12,963 nucleotides of DNA from an uncultured Flavonifractor sp. (GCA_910585415.1 CAJUDT010000068.1:1-12963), one strand, 5' to 3'; numbered from the stretch's first letter, positions 1-6,224 are shown. Program-made: numbers and translations. Notes: generated by a model from the letters alone, not told the origin.

Positions 1-1
1 T

Positions 2-29
2 GGTTACTTTCCATCGCTGGAAAGTAACC
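2..29. repeat. Perfect 12-bp inverted repeat (hairpin) at the window edge
   Basis: GGTTACTTTCCA and TGGAAAGTAACC form a perfect 12-bp stem around a TCGC loop. No run of T follows on the plus strand (CCGCCGG comes next), and the minus-strand side runs off the window, so a terminator for the deaminase gene cannot be confirmed. GGTTACTTT/AAAGTAACC hairpins next to CCGCCGG are, from memory, a recurring intergenic element in many bacterial genomes, so a dispersed repeat is as likely as a terminator. Confidence 0.6.
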
Positions 30-114
30 CGCCGGAGGCAGGACCAGAAAACGAATCGCAGAGAGTACCGAGGAAGAGGCAGAAGAGAAACCCAAAGCCC
101 CCGCAAGCCCAAAT

Positions 115-1470
115 CTAAAAGCGCTGCAAGTACCTCTGTACCGTCTCATTAGCGCTGGCGGACGCCTCCGCCTCATCCACACTGACCAACTCACCATGTT
201 GCACCACGGGCCGTCCATTGACAAAGGTATAATCCACCGGCCCCTTCAAACCCACCGTGGCCAGCATAGACATGGGATCAAACTGCGCCCCCACCAGCTC
301 CAGCCGGTCCAGCCGGACCATAAACAAGTCCGCCGCCATGCCAGGGGCAAGACAACCGATATCATCCCGCCCCAGCAGACGAGCCGAACCCCGTGTAGCA
401 ACCTTCAAAAGCTCATACCCGCTGGGGGCCTCCCGGCTCCAGGTGAGCCGGTGGAGCAGATAGGCCACCCGCAGCTCCTCCAGCAGGTTGGAACCGTCGT
501 TGGAGGCCGAACCATCCACAGCCAGCCCCACCGGCACTCCCGCTCGAAGCATCTCAGGCACCTTACACACCCCAGACACCAGCTTCATATTAGAAATCGG
601 ACAATGAGCCACCCCAGTGCCCGTCTCAGCCAAATCCTGAAGCTCCCGGCTGGTAAAGTGAATCCCGTGGGCATACCACACATCAGGGCCTGTCCACCCC
701 AATGTACGCATATAGGCCAAGGGACGCATCCCAAACCGCTCCAGGGTAAAATTTTCTTCATCCTTCGTCTCCGCCACATGGGTATGCAGCCGAACCCCCA
801 GCGAACGGGCCAGAACCGCACTCTCCCGCAGCAAATCTCCCGACACCGAGAAGGGCGAGCAGGGCGCCAGAGCCACCTGCCGCATGGAAAACCGCTCTGG
901 GTCATGCCACACCCGCACCAGCCGTTCGGAGTCCGTCATAATTTCATCAATGCTCTGGACCACCGAATCCGGCGGCAAGCCGCCGTCCTTCTGGGACAGG
1001 TCCATAGACCCTCGTGAGGCGTGAAAGCGCATTCCCACCGTCTCAGCGGCCCGGAACTGCGCCGCAATCAAATCCCCCGCCCGGTCGGGAAACACATAGT
1101 GGTGGTCAAAGCAGGTGGTACACCCATTTTTCAGCAGCTCCCCCATGCCCACCAGACTGGACCGGGAGACAACCTCCTCATCCAGGTCCTTCCACACGTC
1201 ATAGAGCGTCACCAGCCAGGGGAAGAGCTCCATTTTCTGCACTTCCGGCAGGTTGCGGGAAAACAGCTGGTACAGATGGTGATGGGTGTTTATCAGACCG
1301 GGATAGACCACCATGGACGAGGCGTCTATGACCTGCTCCGCCTGACGCAGCTGGGGGCCGATGAACTCCACCACATTGTCCCGCAGGAAGAGGTTGCACC
1401 TTTCATATAGCGTATCGTTTTCATCGCAGGAGACAATATACCGGGCATTTTTAATGAGCAATGTGGACAT
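115..1470 (-). CDS. 8-oxoguanine deaminase-type amidohydrolase
   Basis: A 451-residue cytosolic metal-dependent deaminase of the amidohydrolase superfamily. It probably converts 8-oxoguanine, or a related aminopurine, to urate and ammonia. Visible motifs are the first metal-binding HxH in NTHHHLYQ (about residues 61-68), LHTHVAET with the third metal histidine, the YAHGIHF histidine and the AVDGSASND aspartate. LAPCSPFSVS and ELFPWL are typical of the 8-oxoguanine deaminase branch rather than of S-adenosylhomocysteine or chlorohydrolase relatives. Length is normal for the family. I chose the ATG at 1470, with GGAAGGGGG seven bases upstream. An in-frame TTG directly before it (1473) is a worse start. 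The gene follows yabR on the same strand, but a strong terminator hairpin lies in between, so expression may depend on read-through. No other purine catabolic gene is in view. Substrate within the deaminase family is inferred. Confidence 0.85.
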   Translation of the reverse strand: MSTLLIKNARYIVSCDENDTLYERCNLFLRDNVVEFIGPQLRQAEQVIDASSMVVYPGLINTHHHLYQLFSRNLPEVQKMELFPWLVTLYDVWKDLDEEVVSRSSLVGMGELLKNGCTTCFDHHYVFPDRAGDLIAAQFRAAETVGMRFHASRGSMDLSQKDGGLPPDSVVQSIDEIMTDSERLVRVWHDPERFSMRQVALAPCSPFSVSGDLLRESAVLARSLGVRLHTHVAETKDEENFTLERFGMRPLAYMRTLGWTGPDVWYAHGIHFTSRELQDLAETGTGVAHCPISNMKLVSGVCKVPEMLRAGVPVGLAVDGSASNDGSNLLEELRVAYLLHRLTWSREAPSGYELLKVATRGSARLLGRDDIGCLAPGMAADLFMVRLDRLELVGAQFDPMSMLATVGLKGPVDYTFVNGRPVVQHGELVSVDEAEASASANETVQRYLQRF

Positions 1471-1495
1471 CAAAAGTCCCCCTTCCTACAATCTG

Positions 1496-1537
1496 GAGAA
1501 GAAAACAGGGCGCAGAGGGCATGTTGCCTCTGCACCC
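1496..1537 (-). terminator. Intrinsic terminator, possibly an attenuator before the deaminase gene
   Basis: On the minus strand GGGTGCAGAGG pairs with CCTCTGCGCCC (11 bp, one G-T pair) around a short loop, followed by TGTTTTCTTCT. It closes the yabP-yabQ-divIC-yabR transcript. Only about 25 bases, including the ribosome binding site, separate it from the deaminase start, which leaves no room for a promoter, so it may be a conditional terminator for that gene. Confidence 0.75.
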
Positions 1538-1678
1538 TGGGCTCTGCTGGAGCATTGGCGGGGCCCAGGGCGGGTGGGCGCAGGCAATCGCTTCAGCAGG
1601 GCATCGGAATCCATATTCACGACGCTAAGACCGGACGTGCTCCCAGAGCCCGTGTTCCAAACCGCGGAACCCGGGCGC
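1508..1678 (-). promoter_or_regulatory. Structured leader between yabR and the deaminase (candidate attenuator or riboswitch)
   Basis: Seen directly on the minus strand are three structures besides the terminator. An imperfect 14-bp hairpin (1645-1679) starts at the yabR stop codon. CTGCTGAAGC (1590-1599) can pair with GCTCCAGCAG (1544-1553) with one mismatch. CCCTGGGC (1563-1570) pairs perfectly with GCCCAGGG (1535-1542). The last two pairings exclude each other, and the second uses the first three bases of the terminator stem. This is the layout expected of an antiterminator/terminator switch. I do not recognise a known riboswitch core. The control function is inference. Confidence 0.35.
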
Positions 1679-2104
1679 TTACTTCCGCCCCCGGCGGGAG
1701 CCCCGGCGCTCCGCCTGACGCAGCTCGGACAGCTTGGAGTCCGAGGAGGCCATGAACTGCTTTAACCGGTCCTCAAAGGTGGCGGGCTCCGCCGGCGCGG
1801 GCCTGCCCCGGAAGCCGCCGCCCTGGGGACGGCCTGCCCCCCTGCCCGCTCCCGCCGGACGGGGCGGCGGGTCCATCGCCTTCTTGATGGAAAGGTTGAT
1901 GCGGCCGTTTTCGTCAATCCCAATGACCTTGACCTTGACCTCCTGCCCCTCCTTCAAGTGCTCCTTTACGTCGTTGACGTAAGAATAGGCAATCTCAGAG
2001 ATGTGTACCAGCCCTGATTTCCCCTCCGGCAAGCCGACAAACGCGCCGAATTTTGTGATTCCTGTGACCTTTCCCTCAACTACCGAACCAACACCAAACT
2101 CCAT
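1679..2104 (-). CDS. yabR: S1-domain RNA-binding protein (YabR / general stress protein 13 type)
   Basis: A 141-residue protein with one N-terminal S1 domain (about residues 4-75; VGSVVEGKVTGITKFGAFV, then SGLVHISEIA and GRINLSIKKA). It is followed by a Pro/Gly/Arg-rich linker and a basic C-terminal tail ending RRGSRRGRK. S1 domains bind single-stranded RNA, and YabR-type proteins are associated with ribosomes and RNA metabolism; the exact role is not shown by the sequence. I chose ATG 2104, 13 bases after a strong AAGGAGG. A TTG at 2137 would lengthen the protein by 11 residues and put the ribosome binding site inside the gene. The order yabP-yabQ-divIC-yabR matches Bacillus subtilis and supports the symbol. 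An 82-base gap separates it from divIC. Confidence 0.88.
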   Translation of the reverse strand: MEFGVGSVVEGKVTGITKFGAFVGLPEGKSGLVHISEIAYSYVNDVKEHLKEGQEVKVKVIGIDENGRINLSIKKAMDPPPRPAGAGRGAGRPQGGGFRGRPAPAEPATFEDRLKQFMASSDSKLSELRQAERRGSRRGRK

Positions 2105-2186
2105 CTGACCGAATGTTCCTCCTTCAAAATTTTGCAAGACCTACCCGTGTAACTAGGCCGCACTTCTCTTATGTAGCCGCTCCGGC

Positions 2187-2462
2187 CTAATCCGTGAAAT
2201 AGAAGATGACCTCCCCCGGCTCCACCAGACCCAGCTTATCCCGGGCGATGTCTGCCTGACGGTCGGAGTCGCCGCTGTTTTCCACCGCGTCGGCCAGGTC
2301 GGCGTTGGTCTGCCGCTGAACCGTCACCTGCCGCTGCGCCTCCGCCAGGTCCGCCTGAGCCTGCTGAATCAGCCCCCGCAGGTTGAGCAGAGCGGTGGCC
2401 ACGCCGATGAGCAGGGCCAGAACCACCAGCTTGGTCAGCAGCGATGCCTTCTGTGTTTTCAT
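2187..2462 (-). CDS. divIC: Septum formation initiator DivIC/FtsB family
   Basis: A 91-residue bitopic membrane protein of the cell division machinery. In this family DivIC pairs with FtsL and regulates septal peptidoglycan synthesis. The sequence shows a short cytoplasmic N terminus (MKTQKAS), one transmembrane segment (about 8-28) and an Ala/Gln/Glu-rich coiled coil (about 30-63). The conserved end ARDKLGLVEPGEVIFYF is the hallmark of the family. The start is fixed by AAGGAGG eight bases before ATG 2462. The gene lies in the classical slot between yabQ and yabR. The yabQ reading frame stays open through nearly all of it in another frame. A putative extended -10 promoter at 2533-2541 would allow vegetative expression independent of the sporulation genes upstream. 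Confidence 0.9.
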   Translation of the reverse strand: MKTQKASLLTKLVVLALLIGVATALLNLRGLIQQAQADLAEAQRQVTVQRQTNADLADAVENSGDSDRQADIARDKLGLVEPGEVIFYFTD

Positions 2463-2952
2463 GGCTTCCGCCTCCTTGTGCCGCCTGGGCTCTGCGCCGC
2501 AGGTCCTCCATCTCACTTGGTATCGCTCTTATTTTATACCACTTGCACCGATAATGGAAGAACTTTTTTTGGGTTTTTCCGATTTTTTTACACAGGCGGG
2601 CCCCCGCCCGCAGCGGGAGGGTCACAATCCCCCACAAAAGAGCTGCCAAATCTGCCAAAAGATACCCCAATTTCAAGATGCCGCGGCTGAATAGTAAAAA
2701 ATAACCAACCGCGCCCCCCAGGACGGAGAGCACCATATAAATGCGCACCTCCCCATTTCCGGCCCACACGGCATAGACGAACAGCCCCACCGTCACCGCC
2801 AGCCAGAAGAGCAGGTCCAGCACGCCCCCCAGCAGAGGGGACGGCAGGCGCACCCGCAGAATCCGAAAGGCGTCGTACAGCACCCCCACCGCCGCCCCCA
2901 GCAGCAGCGCGCCGCCCAACAGAGCCGCCTGCGCGGCGATTGAGACGGCCAT
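2236..2952 (-). CDS. yabQ: Spore cortex biosynthesis protein YabQ, with unusual C-terminal extension
   Basis: A 238-residue integral membrane protein. YabQ proteins are needed for spore cortex formation and localise to the forespore outer membrane in Bacillus. About four hydrophobic segments are visible within residues 1-115; VGVLYDAFRILR near residue 22 is typical of the family. They are followed by a basic segment (KKIGKTQKKFFHYR). The family-like part ends near residue 160, just before the divIC start, but no stop occurs until 2236. The last ~75 residues are therefore an Ala/Gly/Arg-rich tail read in a different frame through divIC (227 bases shared). The tail may be a real but non-conserved extension, or the result of a lost stop or base error. 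The start ATG 2952 follows the yabP stop by one base, suggesting translational coupling. Confidence 0.8.
   Translation of the reverse strand: MAVSIAAQAALLGGALLLGAAVGVLYDAFRILRVRLPSPLLGGVLDLLFWLAVTVGLFVYAVWAGNGEVRIYMVLSVLGGAVGYFLLFSRGILKLGYLLADLAALLWGIVTLPLRAGARLCKKIGKTQKKFFHYRCKWYKIRAIPSEMEDLRRRAQAAQGGGSHENTEGIAADQAGGSGPAHRRGHRSAQPAGADSAGSGGPGGGAAAGDGSAADQRRPGRRGGKQRRLRPSGRHRPG
2533..2541 (-). promoter_or_regulatory. Putative extended -10 promoter for divIC inside yabQ
   Basis: On the minus strand TGG precedes TATAAA, matching the TGnTATAAT extended -10 form, in an unusually AT-rich part of yabQ. The -35 hexamer at a 17-bp distance (TCTTCC) is poor, as is common for extended -10 promoters. 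Transcription would start near 2526, giving a leader of about 64 bases to the divIC ATG. The biological need is clear (division gene behind sporulation genes), but the site is only a sequence match. Confidence 0.35.
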
Positions 2953-2953
2953 C

Positions 2954-3241
2954 TCAGCGGAACAGCCGGGCGAGCAGGCCGCCCCGCTCCCGCCGGTCGT
3001 CCTCGTAGGTCAGGGAGTCGATCTCCCCCTCCACCTTCAAATCCCCTCCGTCCAGACTGAGCTTTTCAATGTGCAGGCCCTCTCCCCGGACCACCAGGGT
3101 ACCCCGGCTGGTGTACATGACAATGGTATTTTCGTCAAAACTCTCCACCTCCTCCACCCCGGAAACGGCCAGCTGCTCCCGCTCCTCCAGGACAATATGA
3201 TGGGCCGCATCCCGGACCCCCTTGACCTCTTCATACGGCAT
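2954..3241 (-). CDS. yabP: Sporulation protein YabP
   Basis: A 95-residue YabP-family protein, first gene of the yabP-yabQ-divIC-yabR cluster. In Bacillus it is made in the mother cell and is associated with spore cortex formation. Family-type features are the RREQL-like ERE(Q)LAVSGVEEVESFDE block, the VMYTSRGTLVVRGEGLHIEKL beta-rich core read in short pieces, and the acidic stretch before a C-terminal LLARLFR. I chose ATG 3241, eight bases after a purine-rich AGGCGGGG. Upstream in-frame codons extend to 3277 but would overlap the promoter. A SigE-like promoter lies at 3277-3305. The protein has no signal peptide or membrane segment. Confidence 0.85.
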   Translation of the reverse strand: MPYEEVKGVRDAAHHIVLEEREQLAVSGVEEVESFDENTIVMYTSRGTLVVRGEGLHIEKLSLDGGDLKVEGEIDSLTYEDDRRERGGLLARLFR

Positions 3242-3276
3242 TCCAAATCCCCGCCTTTCCTGAACTGCATGACCCA

Positions 3277-3305
3277 TTTATATGGGACAACGGGGACAAA
3301 TAGTA
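3277..3305 (-). promoter_or_regulatory. SigE-like sporulation promoter for yabP
   Basis: The minus strand carries TACTATT (3299-3305), a 14-bp spacer, and CATATAAA (3277-3284). The Bacillus mother-cell SigE consensus is close to kmATATT - 13 to 15 bp - CATACAhT, so six of seven and six of eight positions agree. The site lies 36 bases before the yabP start. The -10 also forms part of a CCCAT-ATAA-ATGGG palindrome. Confidence 0.45.
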
Positions 3306-3379
3306 CTGCGGGACCGGGTATAGCGCCGGGCTTCCGGGGGCATACTGGCTCCATGACCCAATTGCTAGGAGGGATTGTT

Positions 3380-3973
3380 TTGTCCATTGCCTTTGAAGAG
3401 AGCCAAACCCGCGTCAACCTGCTCCGCGCCTTCGCCGGGGAGAGCCAGGCCCGGAACCGCTACACCTTTGCCGCCGGTCTGGCCAAAAAGGAAAAGCTCC
3501 CGGTGATTGAAGGGGTGTTCACCTTCACCGCCATGCAGGAGCAGACCCACGCCAAGATTTTTTACAACCAGCTCAAGGCCGTCTCCGGCCAGAACATCAC
3601 CATTGACGGCTCCTACCCGGTGGAGCTGTGGACCGATGTGCTCCAGCACCTGCGCTCCGCCCAGCACAATGAGTTTCAGGAGTGGGAGCACGATTACAAG
3701 GGCTTTGCCAAGACCGCCAAGGAGGAAGGCTTCGAGCACGTCTCCCATATCTTTTCCCAGATTGCCGAGGTGGAGCGGACCCACGGGGAGCGCTTCCAGA
3801 AATTTGCCGACCTGCTGGAGGCGGGCAAGCTCTTTGTGTCCGATGTAAAGATTCAATGGATGTGCCTCCACTGCGGCTATGTGGCGGACGCCTCCATCGC
3901 GCCGGAAATCTGCCCGGTGTGCCGCCACCCGCAGGGGTGGTTTATCCGCATGGAGCTGGCCCCCTTCGCGTAA
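3380..3973 (+). CDS. rbr: Rubrerythrin
   Basis: A 197-residue cytosolic diiron peroxidase that reduces hydrogen peroxide to water in anaerobes, with electrons from NADH via rubredoxin-type carriers. The N-terminal four-helix domain shows the iron-ligand pattern: the QTRVNLLRAFAGESQARNRY helix, EQTHA, HNEFQEWEHD and EVERTHGERF. The C-terminal rubredoxin domain shows CLHCGY and CPVC, giving all four cysteines for the FeS4 site, and ends HPQGWF as usual. The start is a TTG (3380), chosen because AGGAGG stands seven bases upstream and the protein then begins with SIAFEESQTRVN, the normal position. No start ATG fits. It is a single gene with its own terminator, divergent from yabP across 138 bases. 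I see no clear promoter. Confidence 0.93.
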   Translation: MSIAFEESQTRVNLLRAFAGESQARNRYTFAAGLAKKEKLPVIEGVFTFTAMQEQTHAKIFYNQLKAVSGQNITIDGSYPVELWTDVLQHLRSAQHNEFQEWEHDYKGFAKTAKEEGFEHVSHIFSQIAEVERTHGERFQKFADLLEAGKLFVSDVKIQWMCLHCGYVADASIAPEICPVCRHPQGWFIRMELAPFA

Positions 3974-3985
3974 GCCGCTCTTTGT

Positions 3986-4021
3986 ATGGCGTTCAGCTGG
4001 AGGGCTGGACGCCATTTTTTT
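3986..4021 (+). terminator. Rho-independent terminator of the rubrerythrin gene
   Basis: ATGGCGTTCAGC pairs with GCTGGACGCCAT (12 bp with one T-G pair) around TGGAGG, followed directly by a run of T. It starts 12 bases after the stop codon. Confidence 0.95.
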
Positions 4022-4042
4022 GGCTGCTGGGACCGGGAATGA

Positions 4043-4071
4043 TTGACACAGGCTTTTCTTTCCAGTATAAT
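4043..4071 (+). promoter_or_regulatory. Consensus sigma-A promoter of the FIST-MCP operon
   Basis: TTGACA (4043-4048), exactly 17 bases, then TATAAT (4066-4071): a perfect match to the vegetative consensus. Transcription would start near 4078, about 30 bases before the GTG start of the FIST gene. This rules out starts upstream of 4078 for that gene and implies strong expression unless a repressor acts. Confidence 0.92.
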
Positions 4072-4108
4072 TAAAAAATCGAAGCATGGCAGGAAGGGTG
4101 ACACAAGC

Positions 4109-5164
4109 GTGAAACAATTTTTCGGCATGAGCCAGAATGGAAATCTGGAGGAAGCCCTCCGCGGGCTCAATAAACCTCAATTTATTATGCTGCTGTCCAA
4201 CAGCCGGCAGTTTGAAGCCCACGTAAAGGCATTGGAGAAGCATTTTCCCGGCGTGCCCAGCATCGGCTGCATCGGCATGAGCTATCAGACCAGAATCGTG
4301 GAGAACGGGGTGGGCGTCGTCGCCTTTCTCGACGGCGTCAGCGCCGTAGCCAACGTTCTGGAGCAGGTATCCACCATGCCGGTAAAGTACATACACCGCC
4401 TGGAACAGGATGTGCAGACGGTGGGCGCTTCCAGTCAGAATACCGTGTGTATCGACTTTTGTGCCGGGAACGACGCCTGTGTTTTGACCACCATCTATAC
4501 CGTGCTGCAAAAGCGGGGCATCTCCCTCATGGGCGGAACCGGCGACCAGGGAAAGGTCTCCGCCAACGGGCAGATTTACGAGGACGCGGTGGCTTACGCC
4601 CTGGTGCGCAACCACGGCGGACGCATCAAGACCTATAAGGAGAACATTTACCACCAGCTGGGCGATTACCGGTTCATCGCCTCGGACACCGACCGGTCCA
4701 ACTACATCCTGGGCTCCCTGAACGGGAAACCGGCCAAGCAGGTTTATAAGAGCATCCTCCATGTGACAGACGAGGAAATTTTGACCCGCACCTTCCAGAA
4801 TCCCTTCGGCAAGCTCAACGGGGACGACACCTGCATCATCTCCATCAAGGAGGTCAAGGGCAACGCCCTGGCCTGCTTCCGGCAGGTCAACGACTCCGAC
4901 GTGCTCCTTCTGCTGGAGCTGGGGGATTACCGCGCCATTGCACAGGACACCATCCGCCAGATTTGTCAGGATTTCCCCCGCCGCTCGGCTATCTTCTCGG
5001 TGAACTGCCTGTTCCGATACAAGCTCTTCTCTGAGCACGGCTATATGCAGGGCTATTTGCAGGATATGGCCGCTCTGGGCAGCCACGCGGGCTTTGTGGG
5101 CTATGGGGAGCACTACAACAACCGGTTTGTCAACCAGTCCATGACCTGCGTCGTATTTGAGTGA
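4109..5164 (+). CDS. Stand-alone FIST-domain sensory protein
   Basis: A 351-residue soluble protein made of FIST_N (roughly residues 20-190) and FIST_C (roughly 200-350) with no fused output domain. FIST domains are predicted small-ligand sensors, probably for amino acids, and are often coupled to chemotaxis or two-component systems. Visible family features are the SIGCIGMSY strand-turn, the GGTGDQGK loop followed by NGQIYEDAVAYALV, and the C-terminal GFVGYGEHYNNRFVNQSMT, which matches the usual GY(G)E...NQT end. The start is GTG 4109, with AGGAAGGG ten bases upstream and the promoter start point before it. The next gene, a membrane-less MCP, begins 14 bases after the stop, so FIST probably supplies the sensory half of a two-protein receptor. 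The ligand is unknown. Confidence 0.88.
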   Translation: MKQFFGMSQNGNLEEALRGLNKPQFIMLLSNSRQFEAHVKALEKHFPGVPSIGCIGMSYQTRIVENGVGVVAFLDGVSAVANVLEQVSTMPVKYIHRLEQDVQTVGASSQNTVCIDFCAGNDACVLTTIYTVLQKRGISLMGGTGDQGKVSANGQIYEDAVAYALVRNHGGRIKTYKENIYHQLGDYRFIASDTDRSNYILGSLNGKPAKQVYKSILHVTDEEILTRTFQNPFGKLNGDDTCIISIKEVKGNALACFRQVNDSDVLLLLELGDYRAIAQDTIRQICQDFPRRSAIFSVNCLFRYKLFSEHGYMQGYLQDMAALGSHAGFVGYGEHYNNRFVNQSMTCVVFE

Positions 5165-5178
5165 AGGAGGGAGCGGCT

Positions 5179-6123
5179 ATGTTATTTTCGGGAAAAGACC
5201 GGCAGAAACCGTCGCATGTCCAGGAGAAGGCCAGCCTGTATCCAATCCTTCATGTGGCGGACAGCCTGCGGGACTATGAGAAGGATTTGGTCAAAAAAGA
5301 GGTCGCCTCTCTGCGGGAGCTGACTCTTGTGGGATCCTCCTTCTCCAGTGTCATGGAGGAAGCGGAGCGGTTTCAATCCAAGCTCCAGGAATTGGGGCAT
5401 ACCTTTGCCAACATCGACCAGACGGCGGAGCAGTTCGCCCGCGTGCGCAGCGATATCGCCCAATCGGTATCCCAGGCCCAGAAGCAAATGGAGGATTTGG
5501 GGCACACCTCTTTGGAGGTGCAGAAATCCTATGAGACTATGACCAAAACCTTTATCCAGCTGCAAGACGCCATCAAGGCCATTCAGCAGTGCATGGGCAA
5601 GATCGTGTCCATTGCGGACCAGACCAATATCCTGGCTATCAACGCCTCCATTGAGGCGGCACGGGCCGGGGTGGAGGGCCGCGGCTTCGCGGTGGTCGCC
5701 GCCCAGGTAAAGGAGCTGGCCAAGGAGATTAAGGTACTGACCAAAGAGGTGGACACCGGCATCTGCGACGTGGAAAACCGCGCCGGGGAGCTCAACGACA
5801 GTATCCACTCTTCTCAGGAGACGTTGGGGCAGGGCACAAGCATTGTGGCCCAGACCGACGAGTGCTTCCGTCAGATTACAGCGGCCGCCGAGGGTGCCGT
5901 GTCGGTCCAGTCGGAGATTTCCACCGTCATTGGAAGCTCTCAGCAGGATTTACAGTCCATCTGCCAATTTTTTGACCAGATTGAGGACCGGTATCAGCAG
6001 GTCGTGCATCACATCACCCAGGCCAGCCGCCTGGGCACCACCAAGAGCGCCATGTTTGAGGACATGGACAACATGATTGCGCAAATCCCGCCCATCATCA
6101 AGGACCTTGAGGGCGGCCGTTGA
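5179..6123 (+). CDS. Soluble methyl-accepting chemotaxis-type signalling protein
   Basis: A 314-residue cytoplasmic MCP-like protein, second gene of the FIST operon. It has no transmembrane segment or signal peptide. Residues 1-30 are variable; 35-130 and 175-290 form long coiled coils. The hairpin tip lies at about 142-175 with SIADQTNILAINASIEAARA and GRGFAVVAAQVKELA. Of the four key tip residues in E. coli Tsr, the Asn, Glu and Arg equivalents (N155, E159, R162) are kept, but the usual Glu of the ARAGE motif is valine (V165). A CheA/CheW partner is expected but none is nearby. ATG 5179 is chosen because AAGGAGGG lies seven bases upstream; the GTG at 5161 lacks a site. It probably carries the FIST signal to a kinase array or acts as a CheA-independent output. 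Confidence 0.88.
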   Translation: MLFSGKDRQKPSHVQEKASLYPILHVADSLRDYEKDLVKKEVASLRELTLVGSSFSSVMEEAERFQSKLQELGHTFANIDQTAEQFARVRSDIAQSVSQAQKQMEDLGHTSLEVQKSYETMTKTFIQLQDAIKAIQQCMGKIVSIADQTNILAINASIEAARAGVEGRGFAVVAAQVKELAKEIKVLTKEVDTGICDVENRAGELNDSIHSSQETLGQGTSIVAQTDECFRQITAAAEGAVSVQSEISTVIGSSQQDLQSICQFFDQIEDRYQQVVHHITQASRLGTTKSAMFEDMDNMIAQIPPIIKDLEGGR

Positions 6124-6160
6124 CCGCCCCCTGTCCGGCATCCCCTAAAAACTGTACAAA

Positions 6161-6206
6161 AAAATTCCCGGAAAGGCGGCGCTGGTTCCACCTTCTCGGG
6201 AATTTT
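6161..6206. terminator. Bidirectional terminator between the MCP and DtxR-family genes
   Basis: AAAATTCCCGGAAAGG pairs with CCTTCTCGGGAATTTT (one mismatch, one G-T pair) around a 14-base loop. The T-rich side on the plus strand serves the FIST-MCP operon. The A-rich left arm preceded by AAA gives a T run on the minus strand for the convergent regulator operon. Confidence 0.85.
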
Positions 6207-6224
6207 CTGTTCTGCTTGCGGCCC

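Noticed and set aside
1486..1614. 42-codon minus-strand frame beginning MDSDALLKRLP in the deaminase leader
   Set aside because: No ribosome binding site, and its 3' half is the terminator stem. It could be a leader peptide, but nothing supports translation.
1474..1678. Possible tRNA, 6S RNA or SRP RNA in the yabR-deaminase gap
   Set aside because: No cloverleaf, T-loop, 6S bubble or SRP motif (GGAAG...GCA) could be matched. Only hairpins and the terminator are supported.
3071..3379. Upstream extension of rubrerythrin by 103 residues
   Set aside because: The added part is antisense to yabP and has no rubrerythrin character. TTG 3380 follows AGGAGG and gives the usual N terminus.
4043..4108. 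Upstream extension of the FIST protein to an ATG at 4043
   Set aside because: It would begin inside the -35 box of the gene's own promoter. GTG 4109 has a proper ribosome binding site.
3365..5113. 582-residue open frame on the minus strand across rubrerythrin and the FIST gene
   Set aside because: It lies antisense to two well-recognised proteins, has no family motifs or ribosome binding site, and crosses a terminator and a consensus promoter of the plus strand. It is a by-product of GC-rich codon use.
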